Source of the DNA: Phialocephala subalpina
Lineage: Eukaryota > Ascomycota > Leotiomycetes > Helotiales > Mollisiaceae
DNA length: 64,000 nucleotides
Assembly: GCA_900073065.1 (NCBI GenBank)
Contig: FJOG01000044.1
Location: forward strand, 122,784 to 186,783
Direction of reading: 5' to 3'
Shown: in pieces, positions 45,818 through 56,950 of the stretch
How the letters are laid out: every line of letters starts with the position of its first letter
Numbering within the stretch: the stretch's first letter is position 1
Position numbers and translations under genes: made by a program
Notes under the pieces: generated by a model
Database searches by the model: none
What the model saw: only the letters and a program-made list of their open reading frames with translations
What the model was told of the DNA's origin: nothing

Positions 45818-48800
45818 ATGTATTCACAACCTTTAAACGGGCCTCGAGTTCCTTCCGATGACCATCCAAGGACAATCAATCAGCAGTCTCTCAACTCCGA
45901 TAAGATATTCATCATTTCATGAATTCTAATTCTCTGTCCTCATGAGAAGCTCAAATCCTTACGATAATCTTTGACTTGCAACTTATGAAGCTCATTTGCT
46001 GATACGAAATTCGACCAGACTGTCGTCCAGAAGGTGTCTCTGAAGTAAATTCGGGCCCAAATGCCTCATACCGGACAGGAGAAAATATATCAGCGAATAC
46101 GGCCTACAGTAGTCATGACTTTTCATATCCAGGGAACAAGGCTGCTTCAAACCCCCCTTCATCATTTCATGAATTCTAATTCTCTGTCCTCATGAGAAGC
46201 TCAAATCCTTACGATAATCTTTGACTTGCAACTTATGAAGCTCATTTGCTGATACGAAATTCGACCAGACTGTCGTCCAGAAGGTGTCTCTGAAGTAAAT
46301 TCGGGCCCAAATGCCTCATACCGGACAGGAGAAAATATATCAGCGAATACGGCCTACAGTAGTCATGACTTTTCATATCCAGGGAACAAGGCTGCTTCAA
46401 ACCCCCCTACGTTTGTCAGAGAAGACTTACGCAATAGACACCGAGATCGCCATACTGCCAAAGGATCACAGCTGATGGGAAGGGATTCGGTGGTATCTGC
46501 GGCCCCTCCCTCGGCTAAATTCATGCTACCTACCCCGGGCCATACTGCCAAAGGATCACAGCTGATGGGAAGGGATTCGATGGTATCCGCGGCCCCTCCC
46601 TCGGCTAAATCCATGCTACCTACCCCGGAAGGCACTCCAAACGGTGCATTTCCAGATGACTTCGTTCAATACCTCTTTAGGGAGACTGGAGTCCTGGGAG
46701 TGGACTTAATTGCCCCTAAACCAAAACATATCCATGGACTGGATGACATTCGCGAGGTAATGTTGCTGCACCTCACGTCGTCAAATTTCACAGGACTCGA
46801 TGGCGCGTGTAAAGCTCAATTTGATGTGCTATGGGAAGTGGATGATTTCTTGAGAGAACAATTTCCGGATGTGGCAGGGATAGACGTTAGCTCTGTCATT
46901 GTCTTGACTGGGGACTTACTGCAGACACAAGCTACAACAGTCTGAGATTACTTGAGTCGTCACTGGCCTCACACTAGCGATCTGCTTTTGGAAGCTCTAC
47001 AAACGGCACTGCATTCTGGAACTGCTAAGGTGTCGGAGGGTTACGAGGGTGATAGAGGTACGTTGTCTAGTGGGTGCCCTCGACAAGATCCTCATATTTA
47101 CAACCCATGAGAAGAAGATGCGCTCAGATTTGATATTGTACGCAGGCTAACACACTCTAGACTACATAGAAATCAACTTCCAAGAATCCTCAAAGCTCCA
47201 GAAAGTTCTCGTTCACGCATCGAAAGATGAAATAATCGAGATTGCTCAACAGCTAGCTTGGCTAGGCTGTGCCCTTCGAACCTCAAAACCTGGTAACATC
47301 TGCAAGTCGACATGTCAGATTTCATGGCGTGGTGGCTTATCAGGGGGTCAGACCAGCATGGAATTCTCGACTGAACCTCCCTCAGAAGAAAACAGCTGCT
47401 GGCATGCACTATTCACCAATCCAGTCATCGCTTCCGGTTTCTCCATAGATAAGCGCAATGATGAGAAGGGTCTAGAGATCCCAATTGAAATGATGACGGT
47501 GCTAGGAGGAGCAAGCCATGCAGTCGAATTTGATGGTGGCATTGTGATCAAAGGTTTTTCGAGCATGTTCGTTCCAATACAGCGCACTGGAAATTCCATT
47601 CAGTGGCATTACATACACAACGACGAGAATGTTCGCTTGCCTTACTGGGAAGTCGATAGTCGATGTCCGAGCCGAGCTTTGATGGACGTCGTGGATCTGG
47701 ATTCCATTACCACAACACGTGCATTCCTAGGATGGTGGGGTAAGACAACTTGTGAACTTGGGACGATAAATGCCAGTTATGAGAACATTGACTGGTCTGA
47801 CACCAAGGAACCAAGTCTATATGATCCTCGCTCTAAATGTCTCGGATTCCGGGGCCTCGGGGGCTCAAAAACATACAGGATGCACAGCGGCACTACTGGC
47901 ATGTTCTCGCCTGGACCAAAGGATGGCCAGCTGCACATTTCACACTACCGTCCGTACCAGAGGATTGTTAGATACGCATCAAGAACGCCAGTCGTTCTTT
48001 ATGACACCAGCGGAAAGAGAGCTTGGCTTGTGCCGTCTTCAGCAGTCATTGCTCACATTGCTCAGACAAGGCATCGTCGAGAGCCATTTTCTGTCAATGG
48101 AAAGGTAGTCGAGCTCACGCCTGCAGATCCTACCTTCGGCATCTCTGAGGGAGCCGAGCAAATGCTACTCGACAACTCGTCTGTCAAACTCAATGACGAC
48201 GAACCGGGAACGGGTGACTACAGATTCAGAGATCTGGTCCTTAGTGTTTGGTCTTTACTCGAGAATCTCCTGGATCGAAATGCAGTCGAATCTTCCCGTG
48301 CACAGAAGAATGTGACCAGGTCATGTTCGGTGGATGGAACCCCAACTCCGTCTCTGAGGGGTTGGGAATTCATGGACATTGTTCAGGAAAGGTCACCAAT
48401 ACGTCAGAAGGAAACCAGTATTCAGGAGACTAATGGCGGATGGATGGACTTTGTCGAAGATCTCAAACCAGTTGTCCTGTTCGCTAGCGGATTCGAAGAT
48501 TTGATCAAACCCGACTTGGTTCTTACCCCTGGCCTGTGCTCCAAGTGGCGTCATATGCCTAAGGACAAAGACTACCTTGCAGCCAGCGTGTCCATACTCA
48601 ACATCCTCTATGAAGAAGCCGGTTCGAGACTTACAAGAAAGTATCTAACATCAACCCATTTGCAGTGGAGCCGAGGTCAAACCTTGTTCGAGGTTTGTAC
48701 AGACTCGGTCAACCACGAGTGTAAATGTGATCGCCTTCAACAAATTGATCGAGAGTCCAACATCAATCCAGAAACCTTCCGGCCCCCCGAGTATTTGGAA

Positions 48801-49499
48801 AACTACGGAGCTGTCATTTTTGGCCAAGAGTCATCACAAACGATATTCGTTGCCCATTCCGGATACCCACCGAACAAAGACTTTAGATATTATAACGCAA
48901 AAGCTATCGTCGATCATAAAGAGCCTTTGCTACCACTTCTAGACTCTTCTTCCGATACGAGCGAGGCCGAAAGCAATGCAGGAATAAAAAAGCGGATCTG
49001 GCCGAGCAGACCAAAATATGAAGAGCGAGCAAACTCAAAACGTCCTTACACTCATAATGAGGGGATTTCTTTCTCGAATGGACGGCACCCCAAGAAGCGT
49101 TCTCAAGGATATCAAGGATATCAAGGACTCGTCCTTGAAGAGCCAAGACAACCTCAACAACAATTTCGGTATGAACCAGTCATGAAAGACGCCAACTATT
49201 ATGTGCAGTCGATTTCAGAGCATTCCACACACATGCAGACGTCTAATAATCCTGAACGTTTTGATAGAGACATTGGAACACCGATCTCGATATACTCTAC
49301 CCCCGCTACCAGACCAGTTGCGTCCGTTTTACCGCATGAACACAACCTTCAGAGGACCTCTTCGCCTTATTTGGTAGGCCAAGATTGTACCCTGGTGATT
49401 GGGACAAGCACGGCAATGCTCGACCCGAAGAACGGGTTGCCCCTTCGTGCCCAACCCTGCAGGAACCAAGACATTGCAATGCAGAAATCAACGAGTTGA
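45818..49499 (+). CDS. Large conserved ascomycete protein of unknown function, reading frame interrupted
   Basis: A first exon probably starts at 45818 (MYSQPLNGPRVPSDDHPRT). The main frame runs 46269-47057, then after a 103-nt intron 47161-49499. It covers a Ser/Pro-rich N-terminal part, a folded block around FPDDFVQYLFRETGV and LLHLTSSNFTGLDGA, then EIAQQLAWLGCALR, MEFSTEPPSEENSCWHALF, FDGGIVIKGFSSMFVP, TRAFLGWWGK, DYLAASVSILNILYEEAG and a disordered tail. I recall this block order from large uncharacterised Pezizomycotina proteins; no function is known to me. A TGA at 46943-46945 breaks an otherwise continuous frame (ATQATTV then DYLSRHWPHTSD), and two tandem duplications lie in the 5' part. 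It may be a pseudogene, or translation may restart at 47358. Confidence 0.65.
45911..46408. repeat. Perfect 250-bp tandem duplication
   Basis: 45911-46160 and 46161-46408 are identical base for base as far as I can compare, period 250. The unit spans a probable intron tail (CGACCAG acceptor) and the start of a coding exon of the large unknown gene. Because 250 is not a multiple of three, reading through copy 1 ends in a stop soon after entering copy 2. Confidence 0.9.
46451..46628 (+). repeat. 90-bp coding tandem repeat (30-residue unit)
   Basis: Two copies of a 90-bp unit starting CATACTGCCAAAGGATCACA at 46451 and 46541, with three or four substitutions. In frame, each encodes a 30-residue unit containing KGSQLMGRDS and APPSAK in the Ser/Pro-rich region of the large unknown protein. 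Confidence 0.9.
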
Positions 49500-49933
49500 G
49501 CTCGCCATCGTTTGGATTCACCGCAATGCCAAATTGTTTGTCAACTTAATTCTGTTAGCTACTAGTGTCGAGAAGCCCACTTTCCTAAGTTGTAGCCAGA
49601 TGGACCCCTTGAGGTGGACTTCGAGCTATTGGTGGGGAGGGAGCATTTTTGTTATGCCAGGTTTTCACAACTTTCAGATCTGTCCTTATTCTGATAGGCC
49701 CTAGCTCGTGGTCTTAGTTTTTGTTCAATCCAGCGCCTAACGAGATACATACTTTGAGTGCGACTCAGATTAGTTCTTGTGAAGTCTCCCAATGATGCGG
49801 AAACCCCCTTTTCGTTCACGTGATATTGACAAACCCTATTCCTGTGATTCGCAACAGTTTCTGCTCGTCGTTCCCGTCTCGAGTCCCGTTGTCAAATAAA
49901 TACTTGCTACCAACTTACCTCAGATGATTCAGG
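49500..49933. other. Intergenic region
   Basis: About 430 bases with no supported feature, between the large unknown gene and an ABC-transporter fragment. Confidence 0.5.
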
Positions 49934-50469
49934 TTCAACAACAAGGAATATGGAAATGCTCTTGGGCTTGTCATCCAAGAGCCCACAACGTACGACGGCA
50001 CTGTACGGGACAATCTGCTTACGAACTTGCCTCCAGAGTCGGTTTCCGATAACCAGATTGCTTCTGTTTGTAAAGATGCGAAGATATACGACTTCATCAT
50101 GTCTCTACCGTAAGTCTTCATCCACATCATTGAACAACTGAGCGCGACTGAATTGAGAATAGCGATGGATTCACAACACTTGTTGGAAATCGAGGTAGTA
50201 AGCTAAGTTGCGGTCAGAAACAGACACTTGCTTTAGTCAGAGCGCTACTCCGGGATCCGAAAATCTTTCTGCTAGATGAAGCTACATCTGCTGTGGATGC
50301 GGCATACGAAGCCCTGATACAAGCTGCGTTAGAGACCACTACCAAGGGACGAACAACTATCACGGTAGCTCATCGACTAAACACCATCCGGAATTACGAT
50401 GTGATTCATGTTCTTGAGCATGGAAAGATCGTCCAATCTGTAGCGCATCAAGATCTCATGGCGAAGTAG
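49934..50469 (+). pseudogene. ABC multidrug transporter fragment (last nucleotide-binding domain)
   Basis: Two joined pieces, 49934-50109 and 50163-50469, with a GTAAGT intron of 53 nt. They read as the second half of an ABCB-type nucleotide-binding domain: GLVIQEPTTYDGTVRDNL (Q-loop side), signature LSCGQKQ (LSGGQ with Cys), Walker B FLLDEATSAVD and switch AHRLNTI. Walker A and all membrane spans are absent, and no start codon precedes it. The frame ends at a TAG (50467-50469), after which GKYHVLYYTGK still reads like the family. This is a 5'-truncated relic. Confidence 0.8.
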
Positions 50470-51164
50470 GGCAAGTATCACGTACTTTATTATACGGGTA
50501 AGTGAGGCTCGTCGCCTGGGAAATTCTCGATGCACAAGACAGTCGTAAGAAAATCGATGGCCCATCTTCTGGCTGTACAGGGATGCTATGGTTCATTTTC
50601 AGCGAAGTTCATCTTCTCGACATCACGTGCTTCATGGTCAGAACTCAAGTTCAATAATTGCGATGATGAACCGCTTCGAGGCCATTTGCCACTCGGCGGC
50701 CTTCCTCACCCTCATTCAAATATCAAAACCATAGGACTATACCTAGGGAAGTTCCACCCAGCTCGAGGGCGAATGTTGCCCTATGCTGACTCATCCACTA
50801 TCACAAGGTCAGCATGCTGCGCTTCATTCACTGACTGGATTCCACGTTAATCATATCCGCTCTTCTTATGGAGGTGCGTTCGTATTACTCCGGGTACTGT
50901 ATCTCTGCCTAAACACGACACATAAAGAATCTCCCACGAGCCACAGATGCGTTTAACCTTAATGCAAAGTCTCACAACTGCCTGCGAACTTTACCGCTGG
51001 AATTGGATCGGCTCTCTGTGGAAGTACAAGTACATCGTCAGATCTATATCATCTTATCATTTACTATGCCAATCATTTCTTGCACCATGCTCGGTCTGCT
51101 GTTTAGTATCTCGTTCTACTATTAAGGTAAGAGTTGGGGCCACAGCTCGTGGCACACTTAAGCG
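50470..51164. other. Intergenic region
   Basis: About 700 bases without a supported gene, ending at the transposon remnant. Confidence 0.5.
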
Positions 51165-51739
51165 AGATCATTAAAATGACCTTTAATTTTTCAAAAATCA
51201 CTACTTTTTTGTTTGTTTATAGAATTCTTTAAGATTTGAATTATATATTAATGAATAGTAGTTAATCCTCTTACTTTAATTACATCCTCCAATTTATAAG
51301 TCAATCTCTCAGTATAATACCGAAAATCACGTGGGTCCAGTTGATCCCAAAGCCTCTGAATCTCCCTCATTAACTCTTCCTTAGAAGTTGGCACAAAGGG
51401 CAACTTCTTCAATTCTTCTTTCATCTACTTCCAGACCTTTTCAATGACGTTCAAATCGGGTGAAGAAGGGGGCTAATCAAAGCCTCGAATGCTATGTTAA
51501 AGCTTGGCAAGTCTCGCATGCCCTTTATAGACCTTTGCCCCATCTTCTATGAAGATATACTCCGTTCTAAGCTCGTCAAATAGAGGGAAAACAATTGGTT
51601 GAAGTACTTAATCACGGTACGCCCGTGAATTGACTCTTTTAACCTCTTCCTCCTTCTCTAAGAAGACTAATAGAGACTTGTAATCCTAGTCAATTGCTCC
51701 CCAAATCATTATTAACACTCTCCTAGACCGATAAGTTAA
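51165..51739 (-). mobile_element. Tc1/mariner-type transposon remnant, RIP-damaged, entering a gap
   Basis: On the minus strand a transposase C-terminus reads from the gap edge to a stop at 51248-51250. It carries LIMIWGAID, YIFIEDGAKVYKGHARL and the hallmark SPDLNVIEKVW, then KEELKKLPFVPTSKEELM. These are DDE-transposase landmarks of the Tc1/mariner group. At least five in-frame stops interrupt it (TAG/TAA), several at positions where Trp or Gln is expected, as RIP would cause. Sequence at 51170-51215 beyond the stop may include a terminal repeat. The other end lies in or beyond the N gap. Confidence 0.85.
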
Positions 51740-52531
51740 NNNNNNNNNNNNNNNNNNNNNNNNNNNNNNNNNNNNNNNNNNNNNNNNNNNNNNNNNNNNN
51801 NNNNNNNNNNNNNNNNNNNNNNNNNNNNNNNNNNNNNNNNNNNNNNNNNNNNNNNNNNNNNNNNNNNNNNNNNNNNNNNNNNNNNNNNNNNNNNNNNNNN
51901 NNNNNNNNNNNNNNNNNNNNNNNNNNNNNNNNNNNNNNNNNNNNNNNNNNNNNNNNNNNNNNNNNNNNNNNNNNNNNNNNNNNNNNNNNNNNNNNNNNNN
52001 NNNNNNNNNNNNNNNNNNNNNNNNNNNNNNNNNNNNNNNNNNNNNNNNNNNNNNNNNNNNNNNNNNNNNNNNNNNNNNNNNNNNNNNNNNNNNNNNNNNN
52101 NNNNNNNNNNNNNNNNNNNNNNNNNNNNNNNNNNNNNNNNNNNNNNNNNNNNNNNNNNNNNNNNNNNNNNNNNNNNNNNNNNNNNNNNNNNNNNNNNNNN
52201 NNNNNNNNNNNNNNNNNNNNNNNNNNNNNNNNNNNNNNNNNNNNNNNNNNNNNNNNNNNNNNNNNNNNNNNNNNNNNNNNNNNNNNNNNNNNNNNNNNNN
52301 NNNNNNNNNNNNNNNNNNNNNNNNNNNNNNNNNNNNNNNNNNNNNNNNNNNNNNNNNNNNNNNNNNNNNNNNNNNNNNNNNNNNNNNNNNNNNNNNNNNN
52401 NNNNNNNNNNNNNNNNNNNNNNNNNNNNNNNNNNNNNNNNNNNNNNNNNNNNNNNNNNNNNNNNNNNNNNNNNNNNNNNNNNNNNNNNNNNNNNNNNNNN
52501 NNNNNNNNNNNNNNNNNNNNNNNNNNNNNNN
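51740..52531. other. Assembly gap (792 N)
   Basis: Run of N that starts inside the transposase remnant, so the gap probably covers the rest of the repeat element. Confidence 0.95.
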
Positions 52532-53149
52532 CACGGTGTTCCCGTCCCCTCTCATCACATGCATCCCACGACCAGATTCCTCGGCAGACAAGGTTCTTCC
52601 CCAGATTTCCCGGACGACTCTCCGCAACTAACACGCCGATCATTCCTGGTTCCTTGCAGCATCCCTGAACTTTTTCCCCTCTCTAATTATTTTCACTTTG
52701 TTCATACCATTTTGAGGTTCCTCCGATGCACTTTTCATCCAATCGCAAAAGAACTTTCGGCTCGTCTTCTCCATGCGCAAGCCCCGTGAGGAGACCAAAT
52801 CGGCGATTACCACAATGGCATCATCTTCACGAGCGGAAGGCTTCGATTTAGTCATGCGGGGTATGGAACCCGATGGTCCTCAAGGCCACGAATTAGATTA
52901 CTGATGTGCTGACCGTCTCGACTGGGTTAAAATCCCACCGATATGTCCTGGCCCTTGGGAGGGTATTTATCTTCAGCCACTTTCCTCGTTATACCTCCAC
53001 CTTGACCTCCACTTCTGATCCATCTTCCAAGCAGACTTTAGACCAGAGCTCCGCTACCATCCAAGTGGTTTCCGATATTGTCGAGCATTTCGGCCTCAAC
53101 CGAAGCCCCTAGCTCCAACCACAAAGCTCTAGCTCAATCATCACTCACC
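52532..53149. other. Intergenic, upstream of the HsbA gene
   Basis: About 620 bases with no supported gene. The final part is a pyrimidine-rich leader-like stretch before the ATG at 53150. Confidence 0.45.
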
Positions 53150-53680
53150 ATGCGTTTCTCGACTCTCCCGGCGGCTCTCCTAGCCTGTGCTGCAACACGA
53201 GTCCTCGCCGACGGCGCCGCGATTGTCTCCGCCATCGACACTATCTCAAGCGCCACCACAACACTCAACAATACCATAACCGCCTTCCCCTCCAACCCAC
53301 TCCTAGCACTAGGCGACGTACTACCTCTACTCACCGACTCCACCGCTCTCCTGAACGACATCAATGCAGCTACCAAGACCGCCCAGAGCTCGGCAAACCT
53401 TACAACTGCAGAAGCATTCAATGTTGCTATAGCGACTCTTTCCTTGCAGTCCACGGTCGAGAGCGTGCTTGACAACATTGTCAGCGCAAAATCGAAGTTT
53501 GACAAATTACTGATCGTCAGTCCGGTGGTGCTGCTGAATTTGAAGTTGGAGAAGCAGGCGACGGATAAATTTGCTGCGGCTGTTGTTAGTAAGGTACCTG
53601 CGGCGCTGCAGAGTACGGCGGAGAGTTTGATTACGCCGATTGACAATGCGTTTACGGCAGCGATTGATGACTATGAGTAG
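53150..53680 (+). CDS. HsbA-type hydrophobic surface-binding/cell-wall protein
   Basis: Single exon, 176 residues. Residues 1-20 are a signal peptide (MRFSTLPAALLACAATRVLA). The mature part is an Ala/Thr/Ser/Leu-rich four-helix pattern with no Cys: AIVSAIDTISSATTTLNNTI, LGDVLPLLTDSTALL, VESVLDNIVSAKSKFDKLL and FAAAVVSKVPAAL. This is the HsbA (cell-wall galactomannoprotein) layout and length. Family members are secreted, bind hydrophobic surfaces and help recruit hydrolases. A Met 24 codons upstream is in frame but would bury the signal peptide, so the inner Met is chosen. Confidence 0.88.
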   Translation: MRFSTLPAALLACAATRVLADGAAIVSAIDTISSATTTLNNTITAFPSNPLLALGDVLPLLTDSTALLNDINAATKTAQSSANLTTAEAFNVAIATLSLQSTVESVLDNIVSAKSKFDKLLIVSPVVLLNLKLEKQATDKFAAAVVSKVPAALQSTAESLITPIDNAFTAAIDDYE

Positions 53681-54289
53681 TGGGAGATACTCGGTTGGAA
53701 AATTGTTGTTGCAAGTAATGTTTTGGTGAGATGTAAATAGCTAAGAGGACGAAGATCAGGTCATAATTTTTGAGTTTTGGATGCGAGACTTCACAAGGAC
53801 TTGAAATCACTGCCTCAATTTACTGCGTTAGAACAAAGCGCTCATAGCCAAACCCAATTGCGATCTGAAGTCACCTCTTCGTCACATCATGGTGCAAATA
53901 TGACTGGTGGGCCCAAAAAACTCCATTCTCCTCTACTTGCTACCAACTCTCCAGTCTTACACTTCTCATATACGTATAAAGTCCTACGAGGATGAATTAC
54001 ATAGTCACAAGGCCGGCAACCATGCTGTCCATTACCCCTACCATGTTGAAGGAAGTCTGAGCCAGAATGCCACCATTCACCCCAGGTAAGGTAATTTTTG
54101 CCCCACTATGCCACGTGCCGGCCTTGAACATCTTCTTCCATGTCCCATTCTTATATCTACACTTCTGATTATTTAGATGCAACGTATCTTGTGTTGATAT
54201 TGCTGGTATACAATCCACCAAGCATGACAGGCACGACTACAAAGCGAAGACAATCAAGCCTAGCCACGGCGAATTCCACAAGATCATTA
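53681..54289. other. Intergenic region
   Basis: About 600 bases with no supported gene. Confidence 0.5.
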
Positions 54290-55669
54290 TTCTAGCACGG
54301 TCAACCACCGAAAGTCCTTATTAGTCATCGATCTACAGAGGCGCTACCTGCTGAAGCGGACGTGGTAATTATTAGAAGTGGTATTACTGGTGCTAGTGCG
54401 GCTCATTGGCTGTATCAAGATGAGTCAGACAAGGAGCTTAAGGTGGTGATGCTCGAGGCAAGAGAAGCATGTTGGGGAGCGACAGGTCGCGTGAGCTCAT
54501 CCAAATCATGACTCTAAGAATTTCACTCATGCATTTCAGAACGGCGGTCACTGCCAACCAAGGATCTATGATCGCTCGGCCGAGCTTTCATCCCTCGAAA
54601 TGCGAAATTACCTCACCCTGCAAGACCTCATCAACAAGCACGATATTGCATGTGATTGGGTAGATCTTTCTGTTGTACACGGCTACATGTCTCAATCTCT
54701 CTTCGAAGAAGTACTCTCAGAATATAAATCACACCTCCAATCCGATCCCTCAATATCCGAGCTCATCATGGTCGTCACTCCATCCTCAACCAACCTTTCA
54801 TTATCCGACCTCCGAGTCTCAAACTCTGTAGGAGCAATAATGAAAAAACACGCATCCAGTATCTGGCCATACAAACTCATCTGCTGACTTCTCGAGAACA
54901 TCCTCTCCGCGCAATCCAACTTCAACCTCTAAAATCAACTAATGGTTGGATCATCCCACACACCCCGCGGCATGATAGCCGCCAAATAAGTTCTCCTGGC
55001 CACAAACGCATATACATCTTATCTCCTTCTAGAAATGAGCGATATCATCATTCCCGTAAAAGGAGAAATGAGTTCACTTATCCCATTATCTACTATAAGA
55101 CCCGGGTCCCCCAATCCACCATTAAAATACTTATACGGCTTCATCGGAAACAGCAAGAAAAACGGTCATCGAGACGACTATCTCGTTCAACGGCCCTTCA
55201 CTTCCTCCGCCATAGGAGAGGCGAACTCATATTCGGCGGTGGCCGAGCATATACTGCTAACGCTAGTCTTGGTGTCTCCGACGGCTCATCAATCGACTTG
55301 CTAGCAGCTGCGTATATTCGTCGCGAGATCAGCAAAGAGCCAGATTTACACAACGGTGGCGAGGTGTTCAAAGTTAACTATAAATGGAGCGGCATCATAG
55401 GATTTAGTAAGGACGACCGACCTTGGGTTGGCGAACTCACCGAAGATCTTGGTCTAAGTGGTGGGGAAAGATTTGTGGATCTGTGCTGCGTATACGGACA
55501 TGGGATGCCGAATGCATTTTTGGATACTAAGGCAGTTGTGGAGTTGATGATAGGGAGGAAGGATGAAGAGGTGGATTTGCCGAGTGTGCATTGGATAACA
55601 AAAGAGAGGGTGGAGGGGATGAGAGGGATTGAGAGTGTGTTTATTGTTGACTATAAGGCTGGGATGTAG
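54290..55669 (+). pseudogene. FAD-dependent oxidoreductase (DAO family) with multiple nonsense codons
   Basis: The family reads through in pieces: ADVVIIRSGITGASAAHWL (dinucleotide site, first Gly replaced by Arg), ACWGATGR then an intron and NGGHCQP, RGMIAAK, VLLATNAYTSYLL, and a C-terminal GELIFGGG/RPWVGEL/YGHGM region. In-frame stops are at 54293-54295 (TAG, Trp expected), 54885-54887 (TGA), 54930-54932 (TAA) and 54987-54989 (TAA, Gln expected). At least one frameshift lies near 54940-54970 and another near 55210-55300. Most changes are C-to-T or G-to-A. The C-terminal ~120 codons remain open. Confidence 0.85.
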
Positions 55670-55913
55670 ACACTTTGATTCAGGCTGTTGATTGTCGTTT
55701 ATGCTCTTCCATCATCTCTCGTTCCAATGCGACTTCCATTTCTTCCAGCTCGTGGACTTTCAGCAAGCGTTTTTTTCTCGGCTCGTATTTTGTCTCTTTT
55801 TGCTTGGAGCTCCTCCATTCGAGAAGAGCTTTGACTTGATTCTGATGGTGATCTCGGCCGAGTATCAGCGGCCATCTCATTCAGTCCCGTCGTATTGGGC
55901 TCGGGTGTGGGCT

Positions 55914-56950
55914 CTAATTCGACAGGAGGTCGATAGGACTCGTAATGAGTTTGTGAGTCGTGCCTCTGGAGTTCTGTTCCAGTTCATGTTTATTTGCAGA
56001 AGTCGGAAGCTCTTTCCTGCCTACCAAGAACACTGGATTCTCTGCAGAAAGCTCCACGGCAGTAGGAGATGAGGGCGAACCTGCCGAGTATGGAGCGTAG
56101 TCTTGCTCCGTGTTTATGTTTCCCTTCGCGTCCTCGTTTGTCAAGAGTTCTGGTAGATTAGGATCTGTTGACCAATATGCCGCGCTCGCACTGTGCTCAG
56201 AAGTCAAGTTCTTTCTTTCCATCTCGTGCGTATCTGATTCTGTGGGAAGCTCTAGGTCTCCTGGGTGGGATTCCTCGGTATTGAGGACATCCTTCGATGA
56301 CTTACGTGGGCGTAGAAGCAATACGATCAAAGCCAAGATCGCGACGATACCTAGTACTTTAATGGTGATTCCTGCTTCCGCACCAGATGACAAGCCGCTC
56401 GATGTGGCAGCTGCCGGTGTGACCGAGCTACTCGTACTACTCGTGGCTGAAGACGTGGTAGGTCTTGATGTAGCTGGAGCAGAGAGTGGACTCGAAGTCG
56501 TCGGAATGTTCGAGGTAGTGGGAGTGCTTGGGGTCTTCGACGAGCTTAGTTGTGAGGTTTGGGGCGTGCTAGAAGATCCTGGAAGACTAGATTCTGTGAG
56601 GACGCTTGAAGAAGTAGGATTGCTCGAGCTTCTTCTCGAGCTGGTCGAACTTGCAGGGCAGCTTGCAGATGTCGGCAGTCTGCTCACACCGTCGGCTGAG
56701 CAAAGGTTTTGCGCATAGGTGACACAAGCTACTTGGTCTGCTGTATTGCGCGTATCGACGATACAGCAGGTTATCGAGGATATAAAGGTCGTGTTGGAGC
56801 AAATGCGGGCTATATCCGCAGCATTACAGCCAGCAATAGTGCTTGCACTTTCGTAGCCTGCCAGGCAACTTTCCTAATTCACGATTAGAGAACTTTGGGG
56901 TCATAATTGACATGCAAGTTTAAACCCACCGCGCATGACGGGAGACTCAT
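55914..56950 (-). CDS. CFEM-like type I membrane protein, 5' end incomplete
   Basis: Exons 56950-56930 (or longer) and 56873-55914, joined by a 56-nt intron; phase 0. The ectodomain has a CFEM-type Cys pattern (SLPSCA|ESCLAGYE ... AGCNAADIARIC ... SSITCCIVD ... YAQNLCSADGV). It is followed by a Ser/Thr/Pro stalk of ~100 residues, a single membrane span (GITIKVLGIVAILALIVLLL), a basic stop-transfer RPRKSSK and a ~110-residue acidic tail. CFEM proteins sit at the fungal surface in haem uptake, sensing or virulence. The Asp used in haem-binding members is not clear here. No signal peptide is found before the MSLPSC Met, so an upstream exon is probable. Confidence 0.75.

Noticed and set aside
51686..52643. 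300-codon minus-strand frames across the second N run
   Set aside because: Mostly N; only the edge at 51686-51739 is transposase, and that belongs to the mariner remnant.
53134..53646. 170-codon antisense frame opposite the HsbA gene
   Set aside because: Shadow of a low-complexity Ala/Thr-rich gene; no signal or domain of its own.
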